Source: Psococerastis gibbosa (taxonomy: Eukaryota > Arthropoda > Insecta > Psocodea > Psocidae). From it: a DNA stretch of 64,000 nt. A program made the translations under genes and the position numbers. Position 1 is the stretch's first letter; each line of letters begins with the position of its first letter. Shown one piece after another: positions 11,149-23,600 of the stretch. The stretch covers positions 13,008,151 to 13,072,150 of the forward strand of contig OZ020492.1 in the NCBI GenBank assembly GCA_963971405.1, in the 5' to 3' direction. The notes beneath the pieces are model-generated. The model was not told the DNA's origin. It made no database searches and worked only from the letters and a program-made list of their open reading frames with translations.

Positions 11149-11739
11149 CAGTGGCGTAGACAGATTTTTTTGGTGGGGTCCAGTTTTCATCCATCATGAA
11201 TATATAAAATTTGCCTGCTTCCGATAGGTTTTCGAATGGGGTGGTGTTTCATTTAGCTCTCCCCCCCCCCCTTATTTTCATAAAATAGTAGAAAGAGAGG
11301 AAAGCCGTTGTCATGGACGTACGCATCTTCTAATTAGGGGCATAATCTTAATTTCCCCACCTAAGGGGTCAGGAGGCCGAAGGGGGCCCGGGGGTCTCCC
11401 CCGGGAAAGGGTTTGAAAAAAATAGTCCTGCAAGGTTTACACATTTTGATGTATATACGTCTTGTAACGTATTCTAATAATGTTTAGGTTTTACAGCCAA
11501 AGAATAGAAGACCTACTGCAACAATGGGGGGCCCGGGGGGTCTCCCCCGGGGGAAGTATTTTGAAAAAGAAGAGGCCCGAAATAGTGGAATTTGAGCACT
11601 ATGAAAGCACCCCGGGGACTGTTTTTTAAAAGATAGGCCTGAAATAGTTTGTCCGCGAAACTTTTTTGATTTTACAAATGATAACTATATTAACAAACCT
11701 GGAAACAGGGGGACCGGGGTCCCCTTGGCTACGCCACTG
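11149..11739 (+). mobile_element. hAT element, non-autonomous (591 bp)
   Basis: Terminal inverted repeats cagtggcgtagacag and cttggctacgccactg. Flanked by cccttagg and cccgtagg, an 8-bp duplication with one mismatch. Internal direct repeats of the form gggcccgggggtctcccccg. No transposase frame. Confidence 0.85.
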
Positions 11740-11759
11740 CCCGTAGGATTTTATTTTGG

Positions 11760-12340
11760 TAAGGCCAAGAACAAAAACTTTTTTTAAAATGATACATCCG
11801 TAGTAATTTTACTAGTTTTAGCTAAAACTCTTCCATTTTTTATTATTTTTTAAATCAAATTTGGGGGTGGGGCATAACCCCCTTGGGTATGGGCCTGACT
11901 ACACCTCTCAAACCCTTACATTCAGCTGCCTTTAGGTCTAGGCCTACAGCGTATAAAGTACTGCCACTCCCTAAATGGAACAAGACAACTCGCGGCGCTC
12001 ACTGCTCTACCAATCAGTAACACAATACAATTACACAAATAAACATACCAACAGTAGCAATGCGCCATCAAAAACAATACAGGCTAATAAATTCGACATT
12101 GTACTCTGGCTGGAGGGTGAATTGTGTAATTTGAACTAACTGCACTGATTGTATTTTATTTATTTATTTAATTGTTTAATTATGAATGTAGTAACAAGGA
12201 CCATAGTTTGCTTTGTATGTGTAAATTAAAAAAAAATTAATAGCGACTCGTAAGTGTAACTTGCACCTTGCCTTTGCTTAACAAGGACAATAGTCCGCTT
12301 TTCTTTGTTTTTCCATGTCACATAGAATTGTTAATATTTA
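11760..12340. other. Intergenic DNA, nothing recognised
   Basis: No exon, RNA gene or clear repeat was seen apart from a short TTTA run near 12160. Confidence 0.35.
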
Positions 12341-12345
12341 CTTAA

Positions 12346-12728
12346 GGCGCCCATTCCACCGACCGGCTAGGGCTATTTACCAAAACAGTGACGTGGTAGC
12401 AGACATTCAAGACTTAAGTGGCGTTTCCACCGACCTCGCATTGCAGAATTGACGGAAATGTTTATTTTCCTCTATGCCATAGTTAAAATTGATCAATGTT
12501 CATACAGTAAAATCACAAACAAACAAACTAAAATTAAAAAATGGCGTCATGGGATATGTTAAGCACAAAAATTTAATAGATTTCTATAAAAAGAAAAATT
12601 CTAATTTCCGTCAATGTCATTTGCATTCTGCAATGCGAGGTCGGTGGAAACCCTGCTTTGGTCTTGAATGTCTGCTACCACGTCACCGTTTTTGTAAATA
12701 GCCCTTGCCGGTCGGTGGAATGGGCGCC
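12346..12728. mobile_element. Composite foldback (foldback within foldback), copy 4
   Basis: Outer arms ggcgcccattccaccgaccg close at 12728. Inside, the core gacgtggtagcagacattc leads to a gactta centre where a second foldback (12418-12659; arms tttccaccgacctcgcattg) is inserted. The same composite is at 59255-59647. Confidence 0.8.
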
Positions 12729-12824
12729 TATATTAGGTTTGACGTGCCACCCTCCCACGCTTTGGCTTGATCTATCTATCTCGCAACATTAGGTAATCGA
12801 AGCTTCTGTTAATACTCATTGTTA

Positions 12825-13120
12825 TTTTTACTACTACTACTACTACTACTAATTTCTACTACTACTATAATTTCTACTAATACTATAATTTCTACTAATA
12901 CTAATTTTTACTACTCATTGTTTTCAATTATATCAGTGAGGGACATTGTTGAAACAGTGAATAATGAATATGGAGTTAGAGCGGAAAAGAAGTCTTTATC
13001 CCGGAACATTTCACTGCCCCTGTATTCAGGCCATACGTAATTCTACTTGTAGAATAGAATAGAATAGAATGGAATAGAATTGAATTGAATAGAATAGAAT
13101 AGAATTGGATTGAATAGAAT
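12825..13120. repeat. TAC/TAATAC and AATAG microsatellites
   Basis: Clustered ctactactac and ctactaatac repeats at 12825-12915, and an agaatagaat array with gaattgaat variants at 13050-13120. Confidence 0.8.
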
Positions 13121-13218
13121 AGTCCCTTCGGCAATCGTCAATAATAAACATTCAAAAATAAAACACACAAAACCATTTATAAATTTTGTCATCAAACACA
13201 GATGGCACATACAATATA

Positions 13219-13588
13219 CAGTGATGTCTCGATAATCCGACAGATATCGTATCAGACCACCGCCGGATTATCGAAAACGCTGGATTACAAGAAAATCGTG
13301 AAAAAAAAACAGTACAGTACGTACAGTTTAAGACTTGTAATAACATACAGTACTGTACTAACAATAACTAAATAGAAGTCACATTTTAGAGGAATACAGT
13401 ACAGTAACAAACTTACGTCATTCCATTGAATTTGAAATCCCATCAAAATAGTTCACAATAGTCGTCAGCTTTTTTACTGAGAAAGACGACCTTCACACTT
13501 ATTCACATCCTCCGCTGCCACATTGAAAAGGCCGGATTACTGGCATGGCCGCATTAGCGAAGAGTCGGATTACAGAGGGACTATACTG
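13219..13588 (+). mobile_element. pogo/Tigger-like MITE
   Basis: Left end cagtgatgtctcgataatccg, right end cagagggactatactg, flanked by TA. The cagt and ataatccg motifs are typical of Tigger-type termini; inside are further cggattat/gattacag motifs. No transposase frame. Confidence 0.6.
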
Positions 13589-13599
13589 TATATAGAAGT

Positions 13600-14245
13600 A
13601 TATTGTCAAATGTGATCACAAGAGAAATATATTGTCAGTCAAAATCAATTCATGAATTCATGTATAGTATAGTAGGATTTCTCAATTGGAAAAGTTTTTA
13701 GATGTTTTAGAAACTCTTTCTTGTTTTTCTCTCTTAGTGTGGCCCGTTTTCAGGAATTATTATTATTGTTTCCGAATTAATTTTAGATGCGGGTCATAGG
13801 GTTGATCAGGGCATAGACAGATGTAACATTTTATGGTGGAGGCCTAATAGACCTTTTTTTATTGTTATGAGGGTCGCGCTTGGAGCATGAAATAGAGCCA
13901 ACCTTCTATCAACATTTAAGTACGGTATTCATGTATCATCTACGATACCTTGTATAGAACGTTCTTAAACGTAACTGGCAGAGTTTTGATGCCAATTAGC
14001 TGCCAATAAAAAGCATAGAGGGTAGCCCATTTTTCGGCAATGTGTCCCATATGAATTTACTTTACTTCTAAAGGTGGATAGGTACAGCAAGGTCCCCATA
14101 AAAAGCTTAAGGCATACATTTCAAAATATTTTCTAAGCAAAGGATCATTTTGAGGAAAATAATTTAATTCCTCGTTAGTGGCAAAGATATGAAAATAGTC
14201 CCATGAAAAATTCATATAAGTTACGAGCTACAGTTTCAGTTCAGC
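13600..14245. other. Region upstream of Pten, nothing recognised
   Basis: This may include the Pten promoter or a 5' non-coding exon, but no CpG-rich stretch, TATA/Inr pair or donor site stands out. Confidence 0.35.
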
Positions 14246-14251
14246 AGCGAC

Positions 14252-14395
14252 TTCGGTGGCAAGGTGGTAGCGTGCTTGTACTTGTTCGAGTATCTACACA
14301 CCTTCCGGTCGGAGACGTATCGTAACTCGACACAAGTACCTATTAGGTGACTTAGTGAGGCGATTGAAGAGGTTAATCGGATACATTCAGTAAAT
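14252..14395 (+). mobile_element. SINE family B
   Basis: Contains ggtagcgtgcttgtacttg, ggtcggagacgtatcg and cgattgaagaggttaatcgg. It lies about 0.3 kb upstream of the Pten start codon, in the likely promoter or 5' UTR intron. Confidence 0.65.
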
Positions 14396-14659
14396 TATTG
14401 TTTGTACGTGATTTAACCTTTTTATAAATAAATAAATAAATATCAATAAAACAGTTTGTTGTTTAATTTATTTTTCCTTCTTTATTTAGTTATTTTCGGA
14501 TATTTTTATAGTTATCATGTTACTAACTTACTAACAACTTAAAAATCTTAAAATAGAGTTTTGCGTGCTCTAACAGTACACTCGACTGTGTTTTATATAA
14601 TATTGATTAAGCTTCAATCTATCAATTTCAGATAAAAGAATTGTTGTCGTGGGAAGAAG

Positions 14660-17600
14660 ATGGACTTTGTGAGATCTTTGGTGAGCGGGAAGCGCCGTCG
14701 CTACGTCCAAGGCGGCTACAATTTGGACTTGACTTGTATCCTTTTATTTTTGAAAACAAAAATGGTCTCAGATGTAATTATTTGGTTGGGGAAAATACTA
14801 CCGGGATGATAGCTCATATCACTATTATCAAAGATTTGGAATTTTCAGATTTAGCTCTGCTGAATTTAAGGCGCATCTTGTGAGTGCACCCGAGAGCATG
14901 GGCACCTGTTCCTGGGGACAAGAAATTAGGATAAAAAAATAACAATAATAATAAGTGAAATGGAAAAACGAAGACAAAAATTTGACAAAAGTGAAAAACA
15001 AATCAATTCTTTGTAATTTCGCGCGAAGATGAAATGAATGTGCTTCACCATTGGAGTTATTATTTTAAATAAGATAGTACCTTAAAACTGATGCATTAGG
15101 TATTATATCCAAGCAACAATTATCATGAGTTGGTACCTATAAGGAATAAGGATAATTATGAATTGATTTTGATTTAGTTGCAAACATTCCGGTGAACCTG
15201 AATTTTTTGTGTATGTTTTTCGGTACCGACGAGCAAAGTTTCACCAACTTTACAGTTTTCAACATCGAAAACCTTGTTCTAGCTGTGCAGTTCTCGAGGC
15301 AAGTCGAAATATTTTCTAGAACTTTCATAATTTATATTAATAAACAATTTACAGAAAAAACGGTGGCAACCTGTTTTAAAGTATTGTAAAAATAATTTGA
15401 CACCAACTTTTTTAATGTATCTTTAATAGAGCCCGAGATATTATCGAGTATTAAAGAAAGGCATATTTTTAGGGTGTGTTACGGATATAAGAGAGAAAGA
15501 AAGAAAATTGTCTTTATTTTCAAAATGGGTGAATTTTGGGTCTTTCGGCCCTCTCTTACAATTAACCCATAATAATTAATACAATTTACAAATTATATTA
15601 ATTTAGCTGGAAAAAAAGTAAAAAATTGAATCAAACAGACCATGTACCCACCATTTTTACGCCATACATACCCTTAAAAAATAGTTTTGACACGCACCCT
15701 TAAACTTCTTTCATTTCTTATGGGATCCAGCAGTGAGTTCCAAAGCCTCACCGCCTACACCGAAAAAGGAGAAGATAAGGCCTGGGACGTGTGGATTGGA
15801 AAGGATAATTTATTTTTTCTCTGGTGTTCCGGGCGAGGAAGAAGGATAACGGATGGAAAAAGGTGTAAGGTAGGGAGGCGTATGCGTCTCAAGCACATTG
15901 TACAAAGTACGGAAACATATATGAGCATATGCGCAGATATGCGCATTCCTTCTTTCGTTAATTTTTAATCAATTTACAGTATATAAATAATAAGTTGAGA
16001 AGGTAGCAGTCCCAGACAGAGTCCGGTTTGGCGACACCCTGACTATTGGGTGTGGCAACTTAGGAGCCGCTACGATGGTTCATTGGACTTTATTCGAACA
16101 GGTTCATATAGCCTAGTGACTCTTCATTGTTAAGTAACTCTCAACAGACGAAAACCAGGTTGCCCCCTGGTATTAACACGTTCCTCACCGAATGGTATAA
16201 CCAGTGTCAACGAAATTTCAAATGACAAATGCGAGCTATTACCAATGGCAAATGTTATATTGCGTTGATGGCGGGATAAGTGATTAATACTGTCGAGCCA
16301 AGAATCCAATTAATTTTATTGCTTGCTTGTACAATTTACATTCTAACAGGATTAGCAGGTAGCAGAACAGTATGTTCTCGAATGAGAAGCCTACCGGAGA
16401 GTAGATATATTACTATATTGAACGTATCCAGCATTTAATCATGGTATTTTGGGGAAGACTTTCACCAATAAAAAAAATTGGTTGTCTGTAAAGTCGGTTT
16501 ACGGACGATAGTTTAACCTGACGTCATTACAAAAAAAAAATAAAAAAAAAATAAAAAAATTATAATTAAAAAATAATAATAATAATAAACAAATAAAAAA
16601 ATTCTTGTTGAAATAAGCAATGAACACCACATTAACTAAGATGCGGACAATGAGCGTAACGCATCGGCATACCGTAACGGACAATGAGCGTAACGCATCG
16701 ACGTAACGTAACGCTTTCTCGTGCATGCACCCAGTGTTCCAGCCAGCGTTCATTGATTTATTTGACGTTGTCACGTCAAAAAAAAAAAAAAAAAAAAAAA
16801 TGTAAGATCTACTGCGAGAAATTAGGTAAGGCACAAGGTGGTTCCCATACATTTTATATAGGCTAGCTAGATAAATTTGAAACCACTTTTTGCTTTCCAA
16901 TTTTTACGTAGTATAAGGAAAGCTTAGTGATGGTCGAAATTTTCGATTCCGAGATTTCAACGGATTTGCACGTTTTGACGTCCCAGGAACCCAAAAAAGT
17001 ATTTTTTACGAATTGTCTGTCTATCTGTCGCTCTGTCTGTCTGTCTGTAGCTCTGTCTGTTCATCGATTTCCGGGCAAACTACTCTGTCGATTTGTATGA
17101 AATTTGACACATAGGTTCACAAAAACCATACCTCGAGCAATGTTTTTTTATTTTGGGCTAACTCAATTTGTGGGGGTTTTATTCTCAAAAAACTCCAAAA
17201 AAACGTCTAAAAACCTTATTTCTCAAAAACGGCTCCAACGATTTCTTTTAAATTCATATATATTGCAGTCGTTATAAATGTTAACAAAATGCAAGGGGTC
17301 CCTTACCCCTTGATAGTTTGCTTCTGGGGGAAAAAAATAAAAATAACTAAATTTTAAGAAAAAATTACTGGAAAGTAATTTTTCTGCAAAACCTTTCTAT
17401 CCATAATTTCTACCTTAAGGAATGTTTTAGGTGTTAAATTGAGTATCGAAACCGGACAGGTTGCTTTCCCAAAAAACTATTTGGTTTTGTGCAAACAAAT
17501 TTTTTTTGGAAAAATGATAGAAAATTCACGCTGAAATGCATTGCGTGCCCTGCCATTATTACTGTGTGGTAGTGTGTTGGTCTGACCTCTGACCTATCTA

Positions 17601-20600
17601 GAATTTACCTCACCTCCAGTGACGTCCGGTGGACACCCCCCCCCCCCCGAGATATCCGAAATTTAACCATAGGAAAATTATTTACCATGAAATTACTCAT
17701 TTTCTCCATCTACTAATTGATTGATAAATTGGAAAGCATGTTCGAGTAAACTAGGACCGGTTCTTTAAAAGAATTTTTACCCATAGCTGGCAATGCCCAT
17801 AGATAAAATAAGTATAAAACGTCCAACCATTCATAATAGTGCAGAGTAGTGTGGTGATTTTTCGGTGTCAAATGAAACCTTTCAGGCAAATATGCCATTG
17901 TGTTTTGCAGTGAAAACATAATATCGTATATTATTTTTAAAAAAATGTTTTTTGGCTTTTTTTTTTTCTTTGGCTTTAAAATAAAATACAAAGTTGCTGG
18001 CGAGGTTGACTACCTTGCAATGTGCTTTCTATAAGGAAAATTACACTATTTTATAATGGTTATGTATATGGTATTGAGTTGGTTTTAAGAGTGGGCCGAA
18101 GGGCCCAAAATTCGCCCATAAGGTTAGCATGAAAACAAGACTTTATAGTCTTATTGTTCGCCTTTTGTTCGCAATAAAGTCGTTTTTTTCATTTAATTTC
18201 AATTCATTTCATTTCATTTCATTTCATTTCATATGGAAAATATAGGCAATTTTCATTATTTCTTTCTTTCTTTCTTATTTCATAAAGAAGAAAAGCATTG
18301 TTGGGACGAGGAGGGGTGTGGCTTGGTATATAATTATTAATTTTTCCCAGTCTAATTTTTGTTGCCAGTCCGCCATTACCAATTATCCTTGCCTAGCCAG
18401 GTATGGGTCCGGGATGATCTGCAGGTGGAGCTACAAGGGGAGCCCCCCCCCCCCGGAATTTTTTAAAATATCGGTGCAACATTGTTAATTAATGGTTTTC
18501 AACCAAAAAGTAGAAACATAGTATGTATATTTAGGGGAATAGGGAGGTTCAGAGGGCTCCCTCTTGGGAAAATAAAATTATCTATAAAAATTTTAGCCGC
18601 GAACAACAGGTTTTTATGAATTTTATTTGAAATAAATGCGTTTCTATTCATTTGCCATGGGTGGTACGCTGGAGTCCAGCGCGGCTTTAGCCATTTTTCA
18701 GGTGGGTGGTTATTGACACTGAAAATTAAAATGGTTGCTTTCGTAAGACCCCTACACCATCCATAGACGATCTTTTTATACTACTGCTCTACAACACTCC
18801 CCCATATGCAGGTATCGCGGTTTTGCTCGACTTCCACCATCTACGCCTATGGACTCAATTCACTCTTCCAGTAGTTTCATGGAAATATGAAGTTATTTTT
18901 TTCATCTTGTGGCTTTACAGCCCATGATGGGCTCTACAACACTCCCGTATATCCATTCATCTCGGTTCTGCTCGACTCCTACGGGCTTCCAACTCGTGGA
19001 GGTCAGTTTCTAATTCATCCTTCCAGTGATTTAATCGACTTCCCTGCAGTCGTCTTCCCGTCATTCTGGCTTTACAAAAAATAATTAAATAAAATATAAA
19101 ATAAATTATATTTTACCTTCGATGTCACATTTTTTATACATACATTTTATTGGTGGTTCAGAGGGGCACCTTTGGGAATTGTGATGGGCCCCTCGACCTA
19201 ATAGATAACACTTATATTAAAACTTATTCTAAACTTCATCTACAATACAAAACAAATTCTTTTAAAATTGTGTTATAAACAAACCAATTATTCCATAACT
19301 TCGCTCTACAGACCATACTCCCATAAAGTCAATTTCTGGTTAAATTCTAATATCATTTCAATACCGCTTTCGACCTTTTCCTTAACAAAATTTCCGTAGA
19401 CGTCAGGAGGAATCTGATTGCAATGGGATTCCCAGCGGAGGGCTGGGAATCCTGCTACAGAAATCAAATGAGCGAGGTTTACCGCTTTTTGGAAGCCATA
19501 CACCCACAAAAATATAAGGTGTACAACTTGTAAGTACTTATTTATTTGTTTATGCGGTATTGCACCAGCAGTTATTATTTTGATTTTGAAAATATTTTTT
19601 TATATAATATTATTATAGTATCCCTGTTGGGTGTAAGAGTTACCTGGCAAACTAGGTATTGTATGAGTCAGTCTATGTCTAATGGGAACCTGCGTTATCT
19701 TGCTGTATAGCCTATGTGTCACCTCACTACGGATGTTGCTAAGTTGAGCATTGCGGAACGTGACATAAACGTCAATATTTGTATTTCATTTTTTTAAAAC
19801 ACAATAACAATTTTTATTAACAATAATAGTCTATAATAGGCTAATTAATCAAATCTTGTAAATGCCAACATACTAGGGATGTCAATATGTCTCAGACAGG
19901 TAATTATTTTATGCACTAAGAAAACTACCACTACAACTACTACTGCTGCTAATGCTACAACTACTATTGCTGCTAATGCTACAACTACTACTGCTGCTAA
20001 TGCTACAACTACTACTGCTGCTACTGCTACAACTACTACTGCTGCTAATGCTACAACTACTACTGCTGCTAATGCTACAACTACTACTAATGTTTTAACA
20101 TTTATAAACTACGCCGATGATTGGCAGAAAAGAAACCATTTTCTTAAACCACCTGACTTTGCCACCACCCGCAATAAAGAGCGGTTCCCATTATCACTTG
20201 AAAAGTCTGCGCGGCACTGGCAGGTGGCGCAGTATTCCTTAAGGATACCAATTAAGTGATGGGGGATGCTAATCGCCTTTCAACTGATCACATAATAAAG
20301 ACATAATTGCAGCGACATTACATTAACACTAGACACCGACTAGCAAATAACATTTACACTCAGCCGGCACAAAAAGTAATATATGAGCATGCACCCAACT
20401 ATTTAGCATGTAAGATGTTTAATGCCATGCCAATAGAAATCAAAGTTTTAAAAGGAAATGAAAAATTATTTAAGGCAGCAGTGATAAAGCACGTAACTAA
20501 CCTTTCCGATCAACACCTGCTGGCCATATTGTTTTAGCTTTTTAATTTTGTTTGTTTTAGCTTTTTATTTAACACACTTTTTTGTATGTAACCTTTTAAT

Positions 20601-23600
20601 TTTGTTTTATTTTTGGTTTTATAAGTGAAACTTTCCACATTTGAAGTACACATTAGGCACGACTGAATAATTTAAGTTTGTAATTGTTTATTTTAACCTT
20701 ACTATGTCAACGGAGAAGACATAGTAAGGTTCATTAAAGCACAACGATTAAGGTGGCTGGGACACGTTGTAAGGATGTCTGAAGAACGCATGCCACGAAA
20801 AATGTACAAAGCAAGCATGACGGGAAGACGACTGCCAGGACGGCCAAGAAACCGCTGGAAGGACGAGTTAGAGAATGACCTTCGCGAGTTGGGAGTCTCC
20901 AGATGGTGGAGCGTTGTGCAAAACCGAGAAGAATGGAGGAGTGTTGTCGAGCAGGCCAAAGCCCACCAAGGGCTGTAGAGCCGGAAGAAGAAGAAGAAGA
21001 ATTGTTTATTTTAATTGTATCCCGGCAACACAAGTCCTCTTGAGGAACTTAGAGCCGGGATAACTAATGGTGTTTTTTAATTGTAGTTTTTTTCAAATAA
21101 ATATTCATTCATTCATTCAAGTAGCTCTTAGTAGGTTTTCGTGTCACAGACTTATATATGGCGCCTTCTGGCTTTCAGGTGCGCCGAGCGGCCCTACCTC
21201 AGCAACAGGTTCAACGGTCGGTTCGAGGTTTTTCCATTCGAAGACCACTGTCCTCCACCGTTGGGGATGATCTTTGACTTCTGCCAAAACGTGATGACCT
21301 GGCTCTCAAGTAACAGGAGCAATGTCGCAGTCATCCATTGCAAAGCAGGAAAAGGCCGCACGGGCGTAATGGTCAGCTGCTACTACCTGTACGAAGGCCT
21401 GGCCATTTATGCCAGAGACGCAATGGAATTGTTCGCTTTTATGCGAACACAAGATGGCAAGGCATGCGATTTGTTCTAAGATTATCAGGACATGCCATAG
21501 AGTAGTAGTAAGGACTCCCCCGAAAGGTTGTTGTAGAAACTAAATTACCTTGCCATGTACTGCTATTAATATCAATCACAAGACCCGGCATCGTCAGGCT
21601 ACAGACACACAAGCCTGATAACGGCCTAGTGCTGAAAGCGTACGCTATTTTAAGTAAAAATGGCCCCCGGACCTGACCCCTTCAAACTCTATCAAGTTTT
21701 ACCGGTGTCTCTTTCCGATGTCGTTAATAATTATACTAAACTTACGATAATAGATATAAAATTGAACATCCAGGTATTGATCGAAATCGAAGGACAACTA
21801 CGACTCACAAACATTTCTTTGAACCATTAGCCGTTAATTCATACGGATATAATGAGCTTCGATGTACCATTCCGCGCCACTTTAATAGATTGCCCGATGA
21901 ACCACAAGGTTCAATAGGGGTTTTGAAGAAACAGCTAAGACTTATCCCCAGCTTATAGAGCTAAAATTCTAAAAGGCATGTCGTTTCCTCCATTATTAGT
22001 TTTATTGTAGTTATATATTTTTTTTAATGTAGTAATAATTGACAAAGTTATTTTATTTTTTACAATGAAGAAGTATTAGAAAGTGCACTGAGAAAGTCTT
22101 GGAATTTTTTTTATTGTAGCAATGAAAACTTACTTTTTCCTTCCTCCATACCACGGAAATGTTTTCGGATGAAAGTTACTTGGTTTTCTTGGCGCCACTT
22201 GGTGGCTTAGTCATAGTTTCTTGCTTGAAAGCACCGGACAAGACACCGCAGTGTCCTGAATTTACAACCTTGAATGTGAAGTGTGGTACAACAAGACACG
22301 TGTGCCCTCACAATAGCTCACCTTCTTCTCGATTGCCCAACCTACTCGGTCCAACGAGCCTCCGTCCTACGAGCACCCTCCTCCCTCTCCGATGCTCTAG
22401 GAAACACAATAACAGCCACAAATAATATCATCCAATTCCTAAGAGCCACCGGTCTCTTCTTCAACATTTAACCACCCCCCCCCCCTCCCCACTACTTACA
22501 CAAAAGAACGGATAACTCTCTACCACTAAATAATTGGTAAACATTCCCAATTTCCTAGCGCAACTTCCCAACAGGGACCCGCGCTTTAAAAACAAAAACA
22601 AAAAAACCAAAACAAAAAGACACGTAAAATGATGTGCTTTGTGATAAGTAAACAACGCATCTTAAACCAAGCAGTTGTTAGGTTCATTATCGCAAGACGT
22701 TGAAGTTGGCTAGCCTGTAGCCGACGTATATTGTTAACACGAGGGACTTATATGAATGTGAAAAATATTGCTGGAACCAAGGTTGTTGGTTCGAGTCCCA
22801 CACTTCCTGCATTTTCTGGCTACGCATAAGGAGGGCATGGGGTTTAAGGCAGGGAGCCCCAACTCCACTAGATTAGGTTCTTTCAGTAATATTGAACACA
22901 TTCTCTTGGTAATACTTCATAATAGTAAAAAATTAAATAAAACAGCGTAGTCATATTTTACTAATTAATTTTAGAAATACTTAAATATAAGTTATCTTAT
23001 TTTATTTTTTCCACTAGTTAAACTTAATAGCTAGTCATTATTTATTTATTTATTCACAACAGTTATGTAACTCCTTGATTTTTTAATATACCCGTAAGGT
23101 TCTCCCCTCAGATTGCCCCTTAGTTAAACTATACAATATATAGTAAATAATATATATAGTTCTTATATAAATGCCCCCTTTTACTCACTCGTTCAATTAT
23201 ACTTAATTATATTGCAACAATGTTTGGTACAATACGAATAGAAATTGGAAAATGTAACACCTACACTAAACTACGTGTTTTTTGTTAATGACTTCTTATG
23301 GACCCAGGCCTACTTATAGTGGCCCATAGGTCCCTTGTCCAATGCCAACGACCCCGTGGATTTCGGAAATTATTTGTATTGTTTCCGTATGAATTATAGG
23401 CCATTGGCAGATGTCAACCTACGCCGGTTACATGCGATAATGGACAAGCTGAGACAAGCTCACCATTCACCAAGAAACAGGCGTACGCATGACTTAACCA
23501 AGTACAGATACCAAGACTAAATTCCGATTCAAATCGAATGCTTCAGTATATATTGCTTCAGTATATATTGTTAAAGTTCTTGTACCTAAGAAAGCTAGTT

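Noticed and set aside
19879-20259. 126-codon + strand frame rich in Thr and Ala
   Set aside because: It is the translation of a 24-bp minisatellite inside a Pten intron.
20307-20537. Independent small gene
   Set aside because: Sequence pattern is that of a LINE reverse transcriptase tail.
22461-22655. Minus-strand frame with hydrophobic run
   Set aside because: Antisense of poly-C and A-rich sequence; no coding signs.
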